Shown in pieces: positions 12,522-23,974 of a stretch of DNA of 64,000 nucleotides (positions are counted from its first letter, which is position 1; each line of letters starts with the position of its first letter). The notes under the pieces were generated by a model, which saw only the letters and a list, made by a program, of their open reading frames with translations, was not told the DNA's origin and did no database searches. The DNA comes from Fusarium oxysporum f. sp. lycopersici 4287 (Eukaryota; Ascomycota; Sordariomycetes; Hypocreales; Nectriaceae): positions 6,384,568 to 6,448,567 of the forward strand of contig NC_030986.1 of assembly GCF_000149955.1 (NCBI RefSeq), written 5' to 3'. The position numbers were made by a program, and so were the translations under genes.

Positions 12522-13925
12522 ATGGAAGTTGCACGGGATCATTCCCGTCGCACCAGCGACACCATTCCTGCGCTGTATATTCTCGAGCGAGTATGCTCAA
12601 TTCCATCATTGATTGGCAGCGCCTTCATTATCAGCACGTTCTGCACAGTTCCGACTTTCCGGAAACCGATAAACCGGCTCATATTCTACGCGACGTTTGG
12701 CAACATCATGTCGAACGTGGGCCTGCTGATGGCCGATTCATTCCTCCACAACCCTACCTCGCCTGGTTGTCAGCTACAGGCGTTCCTCTTCCAGACGTAA
12801 GAGTTTCTACTCAGCCTGGTGTAGAAACTCGCCGATTGACTGAGTGGCTTAGGTTCATGCCTGCCGACGCATACTGGGCTCTAGCGATGGCTGTGAACGT
12901 GTATCTGACTTTCTATCACAAATACGATACCCGGAAACTGCGCAAGATGGATTACATCTACTTGGTTTGTTGTTACGGACTGCCATTCGTCCCGGCCCTG
13001 ACCTTCATCTTCGTAAGCGATCCTCAGAAGGGGAGACTGTACGGCGGTGCTACGCTGTGGTGTTGGGTGACGCCGAAGTGGATGATCGTTGGCGTGGCCA
13101 CACTATACTGCCCAGTCTGGTAAAACTTCACCCCTAGTTGCTAATGGCACCGTCGCTGACCAGTACAGGGCCTCGATAGTCGTGACTTTCGCCATCTATA
13201 TCCGCGCGGGCAATGAGATCCTCCACGTGCGAAGATCACTACGCTACTTTAGAAGCCAATGTCTTGATGATGACCAGCTAGACATGAACGGGACTACATC
13301 CATAAATACTACCGAGGTCACCAGAACTTCCGAGTCGGCGTATACCAAATCTCTTCCGAGTCGTGGCGCTGCGTGCTCATCTTTGGACGACTCGCATTCA
13401 GTATCAGTCTCGACGGGCGCTGGGCAACGGGAAGTGTCCAAGCAGGGGAATGCTGAGCTCGGGGCTGTCCAACATCCAGACCCCGGTATTCGACGGAATG
13501 GGCTGAGTAACATCGACTGTATGTGTCGCGCTGTTCACGAGTCAAACTCCGCCGCTTGGGCCTATGCAAAGGTCACACTCTTCTTCTTCATCGCACTCCT
13601 GGTCACCTGGATCCCGCCATCCGCGAACAGAATGTTCCGTCTGGTTCATGGTCACAGTGTTGTGCCCTTGGAAATAATCACCGTCACTGTTCTGCCGCTA
13701 CAGGGGTTTTTCAACTCGCTCATCTATGCCCTAACATCATGGAAGGCATGCAAGGAGCTATGGACGGGAATCGTTGCCACGCTAAACACCACTGAGGTTA
13801 ACCAAGTTCAGTCATCACGAATAGATAACAAGTTCAACATGACAAGGCTGGGCAGCCGATCTGAGCCGCCAGGTGAAACGGGGAGTACAACGAGACTAGC
13901 CCCTATACAAGCACCATGGCACTAA
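12522..13925 (+). CDS. Class V (cAMP-receptor-like) G protein-coupled receptor
   Basis: Seven-helix plasma-membrane receptor resembling Dictyostelium cAR-type and fungal GprC/GprD-class receptors. Exons 12522-12796, 12853-13119 and 13169-13925 join in frame across short GT-AG introns (56 and 49 nt), giving about 432 residues with no defects. Seen: TM1 (ILERVCSIPSLIGSAFIIST), TM2 (INRLIFYATFGNIMSNVGLL), a conserved GCQLQAFLFQTF into TM3, TM4 after KMDYIYLVCCYGLPFVPALT, LWCWV extracellular segment, TM5 (SIVVTFAIYIRAGNEIL), a long serine-rich third intracellular loop, TM6 (AKVTLFFFIALLVTWIPPS) with the W-x-P motif, and TM7 (LPLQGFFNSLIYALTSW). The ATG at 12522 is chosen because the frame upstream lacks another ATG. 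Family members act upstream of G-alpha/cAMP or nutrient signalling; the ligand is unknown. Confidence 0.9.
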
Positions 13926-14277
13926 TAACGAGATGAAATGCGGAACAATTGTATAATATCTTAACGTATCTTCTGAGTGATCCCAACTATCCAAGCAGAA
14001 TCGGCTAATCAATAAGCTGATGGGTAATTTGGCCTTCCATGAGAATGGTTAGTCAAGGCGAAGAAAGCATGGCTAAACCAATTTGACTGGCGTATCTACG
14101 AGGAGCGTATGAACTCGCTGCCTAATTTTCGGACGACTGTTGAGCACCTTAAAGTTGTTGAATTACGCGTACACTTCATGGCACTTTTCTCTTCCCGCCC
14201 TGATGCAATACCGGTAATCTTCATACACGGCTGGCTAGGATCCTTCTGAAATTTGTTCATATGCTGGAACTACTATG
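13926..14277. other. Intergenic between GPCR and pogo element
   Basis: Contains the GPCR 3' region and the left flank of the pogo insertion. A possible transposase-like or hydrolase-like short frame near 14060-14270 (HFMALFSSRPDAIPVIFIHG, ending in G-W-L) resembles the start of an epoxide-hydrolase N-terminal domain, cut off where the element is inserted. This reading is tentative. Confidence 0.35.
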
Positions 14278-14279
14278 TA

Positions 14280-14346
14280 CCATCCAGGACCACCTAGTGG
14301 GCACCACCACCTAATGGACCACCAAAATTTCGATCTTCCCATACAA
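14280..14346 (+). repeat. Left terminal inverted repeat of pogo element
   Basis: Nearly identical in reverse complement to 16440-16506. It includes the internal words GGACCACCAAAATTTC and CCCATACAAA. Confidence 0.88.
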
Positions 14347-14435
14347 AATCCAAATATTGATGTCCGCAAAAACAGGCCCGATTCTCAATTAATAGACGAG
14401 GCTTTAAAGAGAGTTTCTATAAAGTTATTTGGATT

Positions 14436-16200
14436 TTACTCTCTGCGTGGTTTTTTGACCTCCCGACGGCTTCGTGTGCGCTGGCAGTGCTTTGTTATGA
14501 CCGTAAAGTCCTCACGTTCGTCCTCTAACCCGACACCCACCTCAATCATCGACTTGACCTCCTCATCCACATCCACCTCTATTTCTGCCTCTTTTGAATC
14601 GGGAAGAGCTCCTCCAGTCGCTAGAGCCTCCGCTAGAGCCATGAATCGTCGGTTCGGGTTCGGTACCGCCTTTCTTTTCTTCCCTCGCCGCAGCTGAGCC
14701 ATCTGCTCCTCGAGGCCAGTAATCCGCGCATTCTGAACGGCAACCTTCATCTCTAAAGCTTCCAGTCCCTTTGCGATCTTACTGTACTTCCGCCTGGTCG
14801 GACGACTTCGGTGCTTGGCCATTTCCCTCACTTGCCGGCTCGTTTTCGGCGTATCATCTGAGTGCAGTTGAGGAGGGCTCGGCGTCTTGAACTCTTCCAG
14901 CAGTTTTTCTTTGTCCGATTGAATTTCAGGATGTGCTAGAGCTTTGTAACGATTTATTGGCCAATTTCCAGTAAACCTCCAGCCGGATAAGATAATCTCC
15001 TTCCTCATGCCCACCTCCCTCGTTTTCGCGTATGCCCGAATAAAGTTGACTTTGTCAACCGGCGCAGAATCGGTCAAACTAGCCAGGTTTTGGAGTTCTT
15101 TCCGATACGCACCTTTGATGACATTAAAAATTCCATTGTCTAACGGTTGTAGACCATGGGAACAATATGCTGGTAGGTAACAGCAGCAGACGTTGTTCAG
15201 AAAGCACGTCGCCATCCACTCGTCCTGACTGCTTGTTAATGGCCCTATAGCGGGTAACTCTGCGGCGAAAACACCCAAGTGTTCACCTGCGCATAGCTCC
15301 CGTGACCGTCAAGGATAACAAGTCTCGCATCCGATGCATCACGAGGCTCCGTTTGTGGTAGATAAACGTCCTTCAACCACTCGAGAGCAATATGGTTGTC
15401 TGTCCAGCCGTTTGGCGATGTGATGTAGTGCCAGTCCGCTATCAATTCGAATTCGTTAAGAAACCACTGCTTCTGCAGATCTTTTCCTTTAAAGATAATT
15501 CCCAGTTTCAAAGCACGGCCAGTTGCGGTGACAGCCTCAATAAACGAAGTCCAGGTGCGCGACTGAACGCCTTTCAACATCGCCTTCTTCTTCGGGTCAG
15601 AGCTCCCGATCACGAGGCTGTCCAGGCCTCATGGACAACCAATTAGCTATGCCCTATAAAAACCCATAGAGTACTTATAGAAGACTTACCGAAACCCGCC
15701 ATTATGCCGCCCTCGTCCACGTTAACTGTGTTCTCAGGCTTGATCCAGCCGTACTCGTTCTCCCTGATATCGAAGTACCAATTGACCGCCTTCGGAGTAA
15801 ATCCGTTAAATCTGGCGGCTTCCTGGCGTTGTCAAGGCTTGGTAGATAGTTGTAGGTGACGCTTGACGAACCTGGTGGTCTAGTGCTTGCCCAGAGGCTT
15901 ATTATCGCCTTGTTGTTTGAGGATGGCCTCGACACACGCATGGAGCTGGCTGTGCGAGAGAGCATAGCCCAGAGACTCTTGTCGCAGCACCCAACGAATA
16001 AGCGTCTCCTCCTGGCTCTTTGAAATACGCTGGTGGGCCTGGATCCGTTCATTCCTGCTCGCTTGACCAGAAAGTCGCCCAGAAAGGGTCGACCGAGGTA
16101 CTCCACGTTTCTGGGCCACCCCCGTCTGTGATAGGCCTCTATCAGTAATATCGAGTATAGCCTCAGCTACGTCATCTTCGGTATAAACACGGCGAACCAT
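14436..16200 (-). pseudogene. pogo transposase with two nonsense codons
   Basis: From ATG 16200: psq helix-turn-helix (YTEDDVAEAILDITDRGLSQ, GVPRSTLSGRLSG), CENP-B/Tc5-type domain (EETLIRWVLRQESLGYALSH) to KPLGKH, then TAG where the family has the tryptophan of GKxW, then TRFVKRH. A TGA follows at STKP-stop-QRQEAARFNGF. The DDE domain is split by an intron ending at about 15629 and shows VNVDEGGIMAGF (first Asp), VILDGHGSY (second Asp) and LQPLDNGIFNVI (third Asp). A further intron lets GHGSYAQ join DEWMATCFLNN. The C terminus is coiled-coil and basic (KRKAVPNPNRRFMALAEALA). TGG-to-TAG and CGA-to-TGA changes are transitions, as expected from repeat-induced mutation or methyl-C deamination. 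Confidence 0.85.
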
Positions 16201-16439
16201 TGCGGAAGGAGTTCCGGCAAGAAAATTACGTGAAAATTCGGCTCAAGTGGATGGAGTCGCGTAGGGTAGATGAGGAGAAATGCGACAAAATTCAAAGGGC
16301 TAGAAAACTAGACCACGAGGCGGAACGGGGAAAAGTTAAGCCGATATTAAAATTTCGTGAAAACTGCTATACAACATTGGTATAGGTTTGCGAGTATCTA
16401 CGTTCTTGGCTGAATGCGATGTACTTGGAAATTCGGAGT

Positions 16440-16506
16440 TTGTATGGGAAAATTGAAATTTTGGTGGTCCATTAGGTGGGGGTGCCCACTTGGTGGTCCT
16501 GGATGG
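16440..16506 (-). repeat. Right terminal inverted repeat of pogo element
   Basis: Mirror of 14280-14346, ending GGACCACCAGGATGG-like at the TA duplication (actual order CCTGGATGG then TA). Confidence 0.88.
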
Positions 16507-16508
16507 TA

Positions 16509-17739
16509 AGAAATACGACCCTAGGACAATCTCATGCCATATTATCGTCCCATCATTACCCAGCTACGGGAGCTTAGAGTTATTCACCCAACAGTAGTGG
16601 ACGAACTGAGTTATGAGACCTCTAACGACAGCCTGTACAACCTTACAGCAGGCACATCTTGCATGTCTGTATCCTCCTTCATGAACATGGGATGTCTTGT
16701 GGATTATTGATGATCCTCATGATTACATTATATTAAAGGAGTTTCAGGTTTGCACACAATACGCTATTCCCGCGCCACAGGCGATCACAAACATGCCATG
16801 TATTAACCCTGAGCCAGCTCTACTGTCGTATCTTTTCGGTATCTATGTTCTAAATGAGAGATTTATTCTCATACTTTTACAGATGGCATGCCGCTGTTAG
16901 ATACGAACATGTCTATCAAGGAGGCATGCGGGAATTTCATTCGGGGCTTATGAGGCCAGTGTTGTTATTCTCAACACTAAATTCCAGGTACACTCGCTGG
17001 TTCTACATGATTTTATGATATCAAGGCTATGCTTCTCACGCCAACATGACAGTCATTACGGCCAAAGTCGCAATGGACGCCAAGCTCTGTATCTATCTAA
17101 GTGTTGACATTTCCGTCCCTACCGGAGCCAATCTTCCCGCCTCCCCAGACTGTTCCTTTCTTACACTTTGTCGATTACCCGGCTCGTAGCTTAGGGTTGG
17201 GATAGGGTTAGTATTTACCATCTAAGCTATTCTACCGGGGTGTTTTCTTCTAACTAAGGATATAACTTATGAGGTAAAAGAGAGGAGATGGGTCTAGAGA
17301 TAAAAGGGAGATATAGAGATAAAAGAAATGTATATTAAGCTTTAGGTTCCCGATTGGGATACATGTCCAGAAAGGTGAAAAGAGCATCTTGTCACACCAA
17401 AACTCCACCATAGTGATGCACTAACTGAAATATACGCCAAATAATAGAGAAACCACTAGAAAGCCTGGATCTAGCCGGGAAATAAGTTTTAATCACTTAA
17501 AAGGCTATTTATCGGCCACAAACATCAAGAATCCGCAAGTATAGGGTAGCTAGCTGATAAAGCTATATCCCATACCCCTGCCTACAGTAACCAATAAGAT
17601 CCTATTTAAACAGATAGTGCCAAGACCACTCTTTCCACACACTAGTGCTGACACTCCTTCCATCATCACAACACAATCCTATCTAGACCAATTATTATCA
17701 AATACATTCAGATCTTTACCCTAAGTCCATTGAACCCTG
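16509..17739. other. Intergenic, right of the pogo element
   Basis: No coding sequence is recognised. Short ORFs lack motifs. Composition becomes more AT-rich towards the next relic. Confidence 0.4.
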
Positions 17740-18420
17740 ATCATGAAGCGAAACTAATTAAAATTCTCTAAAAAGTCCAGGAAGACGAAAACTCGCAGTC
17801 TCGCAAAACAGTACGGGATTTATAAGTCGATAATTCGCAGTCGCATCAGAGGCGCGTAGACTGCACAAAGAACGCAGGAAAAAGCCCAATGCTATCGCCT
17901 TTATAAGAGAAACACTTAGTCACATTCCTCCTTCACGAAGAAGCCTATATGCATGCTCTTTCGAAGTATAAGCTACGTGATATTGCCGCGATAATTGCCC
18001 ACCCTGACAAAGAAGCCGCGCCGGCAAGCAAGCAATAGGTACACCAATTCCTATAACACAACCCAGGAGTCAAAACAAAGCCATCTATATCTCTAGAAGC
18101 CACTTATTCTAAGAAACTGCTCCCGGAAGCCATATAACGATTCTACGCCGATCTAGGCGATGCGGTATATAGTCTCTCTATCGGATCAGATCGAGTTTAC
18201 AATATAGATAAACAAGGGCTATACAAGGGGCTCACCAAGTCAGGGAAGGTCATCAGAGTCTCTATTACTTGTCTCTCAATTATTACAGAGAGTAATAACC
18301 ATAACTAGGTATTAATATTAGGAAATACGCAAGGAAGAAGACTATATCCGACAGTAGTTTTTAGAGGAAATTAGCTCTAAGAGCAGTAGTTTTATAAGGG
18401 CTTTCCCTCCTCGTATTAAT
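17740..18420 (+). pseudogene. Second pogo-type transposase relic
   Basis: Reading the plus strand through stops gives HEAKLIKIL, KVQEDENSQSRKTVRDL, KHLVTFLLHEEAYMHALSKY, KLRDIAAIIAHPDKEAAPAS, RFYADLGDAVYSL, RVYNIDKQGLYKGLTKSGKV and VSITCLSIITESNNHN. The order (psq-like start, Tc5-like HTH, then the catalytic N-x-D-x-x-G-x-x-x-G block) is that of fungal pogo/Fot transposases. At least five in-frame stops are present. The second and third catalytic Asp regions are not found, and no terminal repeats were located. Confidence 0.6.
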
Positions 18421-20625
18421 TCTGGATCCGTTGTAAATAACAGGGTCAGGATTCCGCTAGCGGAACTCTTGTGAGTCGGTCATCTCGAGAGTCACACCTT
18501 CTGCGTGAATATCCCTGACTGGCGAATCCCTCCTATAAGACATATTGGCGGTTTGACTGCGAGCAGTGGTGGATAAAAATGATGATATTGAAATTTGATG
18601 CATAGGTTTGAAGTTGGGGCCAATCTTGATTTATAACCAGATTAATCGCTTGGTGTCAGGTCTCAGAGTGACAAGCGATTGACAATCCCAATATTTGCGT
18701 AATACGGTCTCTGGGCTGACAACGTACCTTCGCCACTTGATTTATTATCTTGTTGCAACAGAGTTTTCTCTGTAAACGTTGCTGATATTATTCTAACTGT
18801 ATATAACTAAATTGAAGTACTAAATGAAAAATTTACACACGTGAAGAGTTTGTAAGGGCTATTTTCCATTATTTACACATACTGATCACAACTGATTAGA
18901 ATATTTAAGCGAACAGATTTCTGTATATATGCGATGCTTGTCGTGAGATATCTGTTTATGGCAATGCTATGCGAAGGAAACCCGGCGCTAGCGTTGCATT
19001 CATTGCATAAATGTCCCTCCCCACCACATTTCCAGCTCTTGGTTGCATCCACCGAGCAAGGATATACCTAGGAGTCTATTATATCATTATGAAGCTTCAG
19101 CGGCAGCACTCTTAAGGTTAGTAACACCGTATACATGCCCTGGACCATAGATTAGGATGTTTTGGAGCGAAAGCTGTAGAGCCGTGCTCTACGAAAACCA
19201 AGACTTCCATCAGGTTTGATGGTGGGAGGGCGTTGAGTCAAGGCATCATTGATTTATACTCGTCACGAGGACAAATATCAAGGAGTGGGGCTATTCCGGC
19301 GATTTGTCAATATGGCTATCAAATCGACCATCTCGGGGACCTACATGGTGGTCGCGACGAGGGGTTATGGCTAATCAAAATGCACCAAAAAAATGGAACA
19401 AAACTCCTCTGCTAAAGTAGGGGGTGATAGAAGTCGCCGCGATATTTACTTTGATAAATTGCAATATTATAGATATGGTGTCCGAAGGTAGTCTACCGTA
19501 AACTACGCACCTTAGGCCGCTTCCTCTTCTCCTCATTGTCGTTGACCTCCGTAAGAGGGCTCCATTTCGGGCTTTTGTTCTTAGCTGCACCTGCTGACAT
19601 TCTAGTCCTACGTACCAAAAGCAATTATCTCCTAAGGGCCCAACAGGCCGGAATTAGGTCACGATGACGGGTCATAGTCAATTAAAATGCAAAGAACAAG
19701 AGGTACTTCTACCGCCTCCTAAATTATGCGGTGGTATAAGTACCAGCAGGTCTCCTCATTACAAATCGGTACATCGCGCACCTTGCACCTATTCCATCGA
19801 GTGCTAACTGACGCCAGATACAATGTGAGATACGCAGCTATACGATGGGGTGAGTGTATTAAGATGTGGACCCGAATGTGGTGATGTTATTGATTGTCGA
19901 CTTGATTTTTCTGATCAGTCTGTCAGGGTGGGGTTGGTACAATTCCCCCTCCTTTTCTGGATACAAGAATAATATTGTAATAAAGGAAAGTGGAGCCCAT
20001 TCCTGTTAGATTAATGATAGCGCCTCGATAAAAGAAACGTGTATTTTGTGGGTCCCCGGATATATCAATACCAGGTGGCGGGGAAAAACACTTGGAAGAA
20101 AAAGAACAGAGACAAAAAAGAAGGACGAGCTCCTGGGGGATAGATTGATCCTCAAGTGTGAAAATTAACCTCATTTTAGTTGGACATCAACCCCATTCGC
20201 GTATTTAACAATTCCCATCCGCCAATCTAACATCTTTCAACCCCACTTGGGTGTTCTGAACGCGCTTTAACTCAGATGCATTCCACATCCGACGCGTAGC
20301 ACGTAACAGTTCAAATGACTGCGGACGTTCCGCGTCGGCACCAGACATTCCCGTCAGAAATGGCACTTGGGACTTTTAATGCTTCTTATGCCCGAGCCAC
20401 CGCTTAAACATCCACAACTATCATAGTCCAAGCCTTGTCACTACATCCCTTCTGCATTCAAACTCCTTCATTCAACACATTCTTTCATCTATTCTTACTC
20501 CTGACTAACCCTTCCCCCTAGCTCTCTATATCAACTTCTCTCTTCGCTTCATTTTGAGCAAGCTATCTTCTGAGCACTGTTCCTACGCTACAAGAACGCA
20601 TCAAGAGCTGTGAGTTCCTCGAAAG
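18421..20625. other. Intergenic, upstream of the DUF3716-type gene
   Basis: About 2.2 kb without a recognisable gene. The last 200 bp (20420-20620) are rich in CTTC/CACT pyrimidine tracts, typical of a fungal promoter and 5' UTR, and lead into the ATG at 20626. Confidence 0.45.
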
Positions 20626-23600
20626 ATGGCCACAGGGGAAGATGTCTGGGACTCTCTCCCAAAGGTGGAGCAAAAGGCTATCTGGGATGAGACAGAACGC
20701 AATTTCTGGGTTAACCTCCGCAGCAAGAAGGATTCCGAGAACAAAAAGATCGAGAAAGATTTCCAGCTCTCAATTAATGAAGTTCGGTTGAAGTTCAGTG
20801 ATCTCACAGGGCAGCGAAGTCAACTGAAAGAATCTCAATCCCGATTAGCTAGGGAACTCGCCAAAGTCGAGGCGGAACTGGCACGCACCACTGAGGAGTG
20901 TGAGGAGAAGGCCAACCGACTCGAGCGCATTGAGCAAGACTACTGCGCGTCAACGTCAGAAGAGAGCAGAAACGCTGCATGATATTTGGTTCAAGATGCG
21001 CCGATTCTTCAGACAAAAGAGAGGGGAGGATCCTGATGCTCCAGACGATCTCGGACCCGACTCAGAAGGAATTGTTCTGCCTGAAGTGTTGCCAGAGCTA
21101 TCCTCAGCGTTTAACGGGCCGATCCCACGAATAGAGCCTACTAATGGCACTGCAACGGTAGTCGACAGACCCGATGAAGTAGATGATGGTCGTATGGAAG
21201 GCATTGAGCATCATGATAATGAGGCAGCCGAGACCCTCGTTGATGTTGTTGACGCTGATGGAAACGTGATCGGACCCGTGGAACAGATCGAGCCTTGGAA
21301 CCAATGGGTTGAGGGAATCCAAGAATTGGAGATACAAAGACCTGTCAAGATTCGCCGAGGACGGCGCTTCAACGCTAGACATCTTACGAGCATTTACGAA
21401 CGAACTGAGGCGAAGGGGGTCAAATGGCTCTCTTGTATGATTCAAGCTACAGGAGAAATTCAGGCCAAGAGATGCCAGTCATGCGACAAGAACCAAGGCG
21501 CCTTTGATGACTGCATTATTGTCGGCGGAGATCTCTTTCAGAAATGCGGCAACTGTGAATGGAATCGTCAGGGATGCCACGGTGCTTCAGGGGACACAAT
21601 TGACATACTTGCCTCGAGGGAGAGAGCACGGCGGAAGAAACAGCTGGAAGAAGGAGTTCAACAGACTCCCGCAGGCCGTTCTTCGGAAACAATACATCCG
21701 ACAGTTGAAGTTCAGCCAAGGCCTGAGCCAGCACGTCAACCAGAACCACAGCAAGTCGAGCAGGAGATCCCTGTGCCCTCTCGACCACCTTCACCACAGC
21801 CCGTTCTACAGCGTACACTTGAAAGATTCCCTGAACGACAGCCTGGGAGACAACCGGATAGACAGATTGAGCCACAGCCCGAGCGACAACACGAACAGCA
21901 ACCTGAGCGACGGCCTGAACGATCAATTGAGCCTCACCCTGTACGAGTGACTGAGTGTCAGGCAGAATGGACTACAACACGACAGCCAGAACGGCGCCCT
22001 GAGCCCCAAACCGAGCGAATTCTGGTCCGATCCAATGACCGGTTCCATGATGTGATTGCTGCAAGGGCCCCAGAACGAACTGCCGAAGTAGCACCAGTGC
22101 AAATCGCTGAACGTCCTCGTGAAATGCCCCATAGACCAATTTATGGTTCACCTCACGGATCTCCAAGCCGTCCGACAACGGCTCCCAGGTCGGATTATGC
22201 TCCAGAACGTATGATTGACCCCGTGGACTCGACCTTACCGACACCAATCTATCCTCAACCCAGGCCCTTGGAGACACCACGCTCTGTGCTTCCTTCGAGT
22301 GCCCCCCGCCACTCCCCTCATGACATTATCCACCCATCAACAGAGCTCGATGGCTCTACCAAAGACCATCGCGGTTCTGTTCAGGTCCACACACCACGAG
22401 AACTTGAACGGATGAATACTACACAAGAGTATCGTATAACTCCTGGGTTTACGCCGGCCAATATTAGAAGTCGACCTCCATCCAGCGAACGAGGAAGACC
22501 AACTCCACCATCGTTGCCCATTGATCCTTCATCACAGCCTCCTGAGTCTCCTCCTGCTCTACTATTGGAAGAGATCACCCGAGAGAACATCGTCCTCAAG
22601 AATGATGGAGTTGTTTACACTTATCCTGCATGCGTTGCGGGGGTGCCATTGGTCAAGATTAACGAGGAACACCCCTATTGGGAAGCCAACTGGCCAAACG
22701 TCAAAACACTTATTGAGCCACAGCTTGCTCGATGGCGCGAGAAGCATCAGGCTGCTATTGAAGCAGGTCCTAAGCAGGATAAGGGAGGCTCTTCAAAGTA
22801 TCAAATTGGCAGACAGGTCAATCGTGGTATAAAAATTCTCGAATTCCACGAGAAGGGCCCCATCAGCCCTTATCAGTTGTTAGGTAAAAGATATATTCAG
22901 GCTGGCAAGGGTGGTATAACCTCATATGACACCCTATTTCGCCTGTCAGAGACAATATCGGAGCTCGAAAAATTCAATCTTGACATATCGCCGGTTGACT
23001 GGATGCGACAACGTCTCCACGAACTGATTCAAACTCAGGGTCGCAATTTCAACCTGCCACGAACAATTCACGACTTCTATCATGACTCAAAACTCACAAG
23101 TCTTCGTTATAAGCATGGCTTCGAAAACATAGGACGCCCTTCTGGAGCCATGAAAGCTCGCTTGAGCCATGGCAGCCCTAGCACTATACCCAAACCCCCC
23201 CAAAAGCGCAAGTCTATGCACTCGGTTACTACTACGCCTCGTGAAGATTCCTTCGTCAACCACTCTCCTCTGCCTGGTCAAATATCCTCAGGCTACAGAA
23301 CTCCAGCCTCGATCCCGGCCCCTGCTCCTCAGCCAGTCTTCAGCACCCACCTCAACAAGAAGCCCAAATACATGCCACCTGCACATTATCGCCCCGATCA
23401 CGACGAATTTTATTTTGAGGCTTGGTCCGATACAGATTCATGCAGTGGCGGCAGCATTACTAAATATGATTGGCGTCTTGCTGTAGTCAAGACTCGATTA
23501 TATACCAGCCACATCAATGTTACACAGTATTGGACCTGGGTAGGTCAGATACAATGCTTTCAACATCAGGTACTCAAAGACGTGAAACCTGCGAAGTGGG

Positions 23601-23974
23601 GCTTGTTTAGGGACGAGATCGATTTCCATGTCCACATCGCAGAGATTGAGGAAATGGAGTGGAGTATCGAAGCACTTCGCGTTCACATCATTACGAAAAA
23701 GGATGTCGGAGAGCTTGCTCCAGATGGCAAGCCTCGAGGCGATGTCATGGCATCTTTCCCACGAGCACGTACAATGCGTCGCTTCCTGTTCTTTTGCAGA
23801 GAAAGGGGTATGAAAATGGCTAAGAAGGAGCCGTAAGTGTAGCCCCAGTGATGGAACTGTGGCAAGTAGAGAACTAACCTGGACGATAGTGAGGAACTTA
23901 ATGACCTGTGGGATTCCATGGTTTCTGAACAATTGCCTGGTCGAAGCGATTCTAATCAACAGTTGGTGGAATGA
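20626..23974 (+). CDS. Large DUF3716-type cysteine-rich protein with Q/P/E/R repeats
   Basis: Begins at ATG 20626. Residues 1 to about 105 form a coiled coil (QRSQLKESQSRLARELAKVE). Near 20945 the sense moves +1 into the long frame (RQRQKRAETLHDIWFKMRRF); deleting one base or an unseen splice would join them. The body carries a cysteine-rich domain at about 21430-21600: KWLSCMIQATGEIQAKRCQS then CDKNQGAFDDCIIVGGDLFQ and KCGNCEWNRQGC, which looks like fungal DUF3716. Next comes a degenerate repeat tract (RQPERRPEPQ-like, 21715-22130), a Pro/Ser-rich region, and a charged C-terminal half (ILEFHEKGPISPYQLLGKRY). A 57-nt intron (23833-23889) joins KKEP to EELNDLWDSMVSEQLPGRSD and the stop at 23974. 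Total is near 1,100 residues. No enzymatic motif is seen; a nuclear or DNA-associated scaffold is a guess. Confidence 0.7.
21715..22130 (+). repeat. Degenerate in-frame Q/P/E/R repeat tract
   Basis: The DNA repeats the unit CAGCCTGAGCGACRR with many variants and encodes tandem RQPERQPE-like peptides. It is unusually open on other frames too, which accounts for several long shadow ORFs here. Confidence 0.7.

Larger units (their letters stand above)
14280..16506 (-). mobile_element. pogo-family DNA transposon, non-functional, TA target duplication
   Basis: Terminal inverted repeats of about 67 bp begin CCATCCAGGACCACC at both ends (14280 inward and 16506 inward on the opposite strand) and agree except for a few positions. 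TA dinucleotides flank the ends (14278-14279 and 16507-16508), the target duplication expected for pogo/Tc1-mariner. The single transposase gene runs leftward and carries two nonsense codons, so this copy cannot move by itself. Confidence 0.9.

Noticed and set aside
21516..21926. 136-residue antisense ORF within the DUF3716-type gene
   Set aside because: It is produced by the Q/P/E/R codon repeats read on the opposite strand; hydrophobic low-complexity product, no motif.
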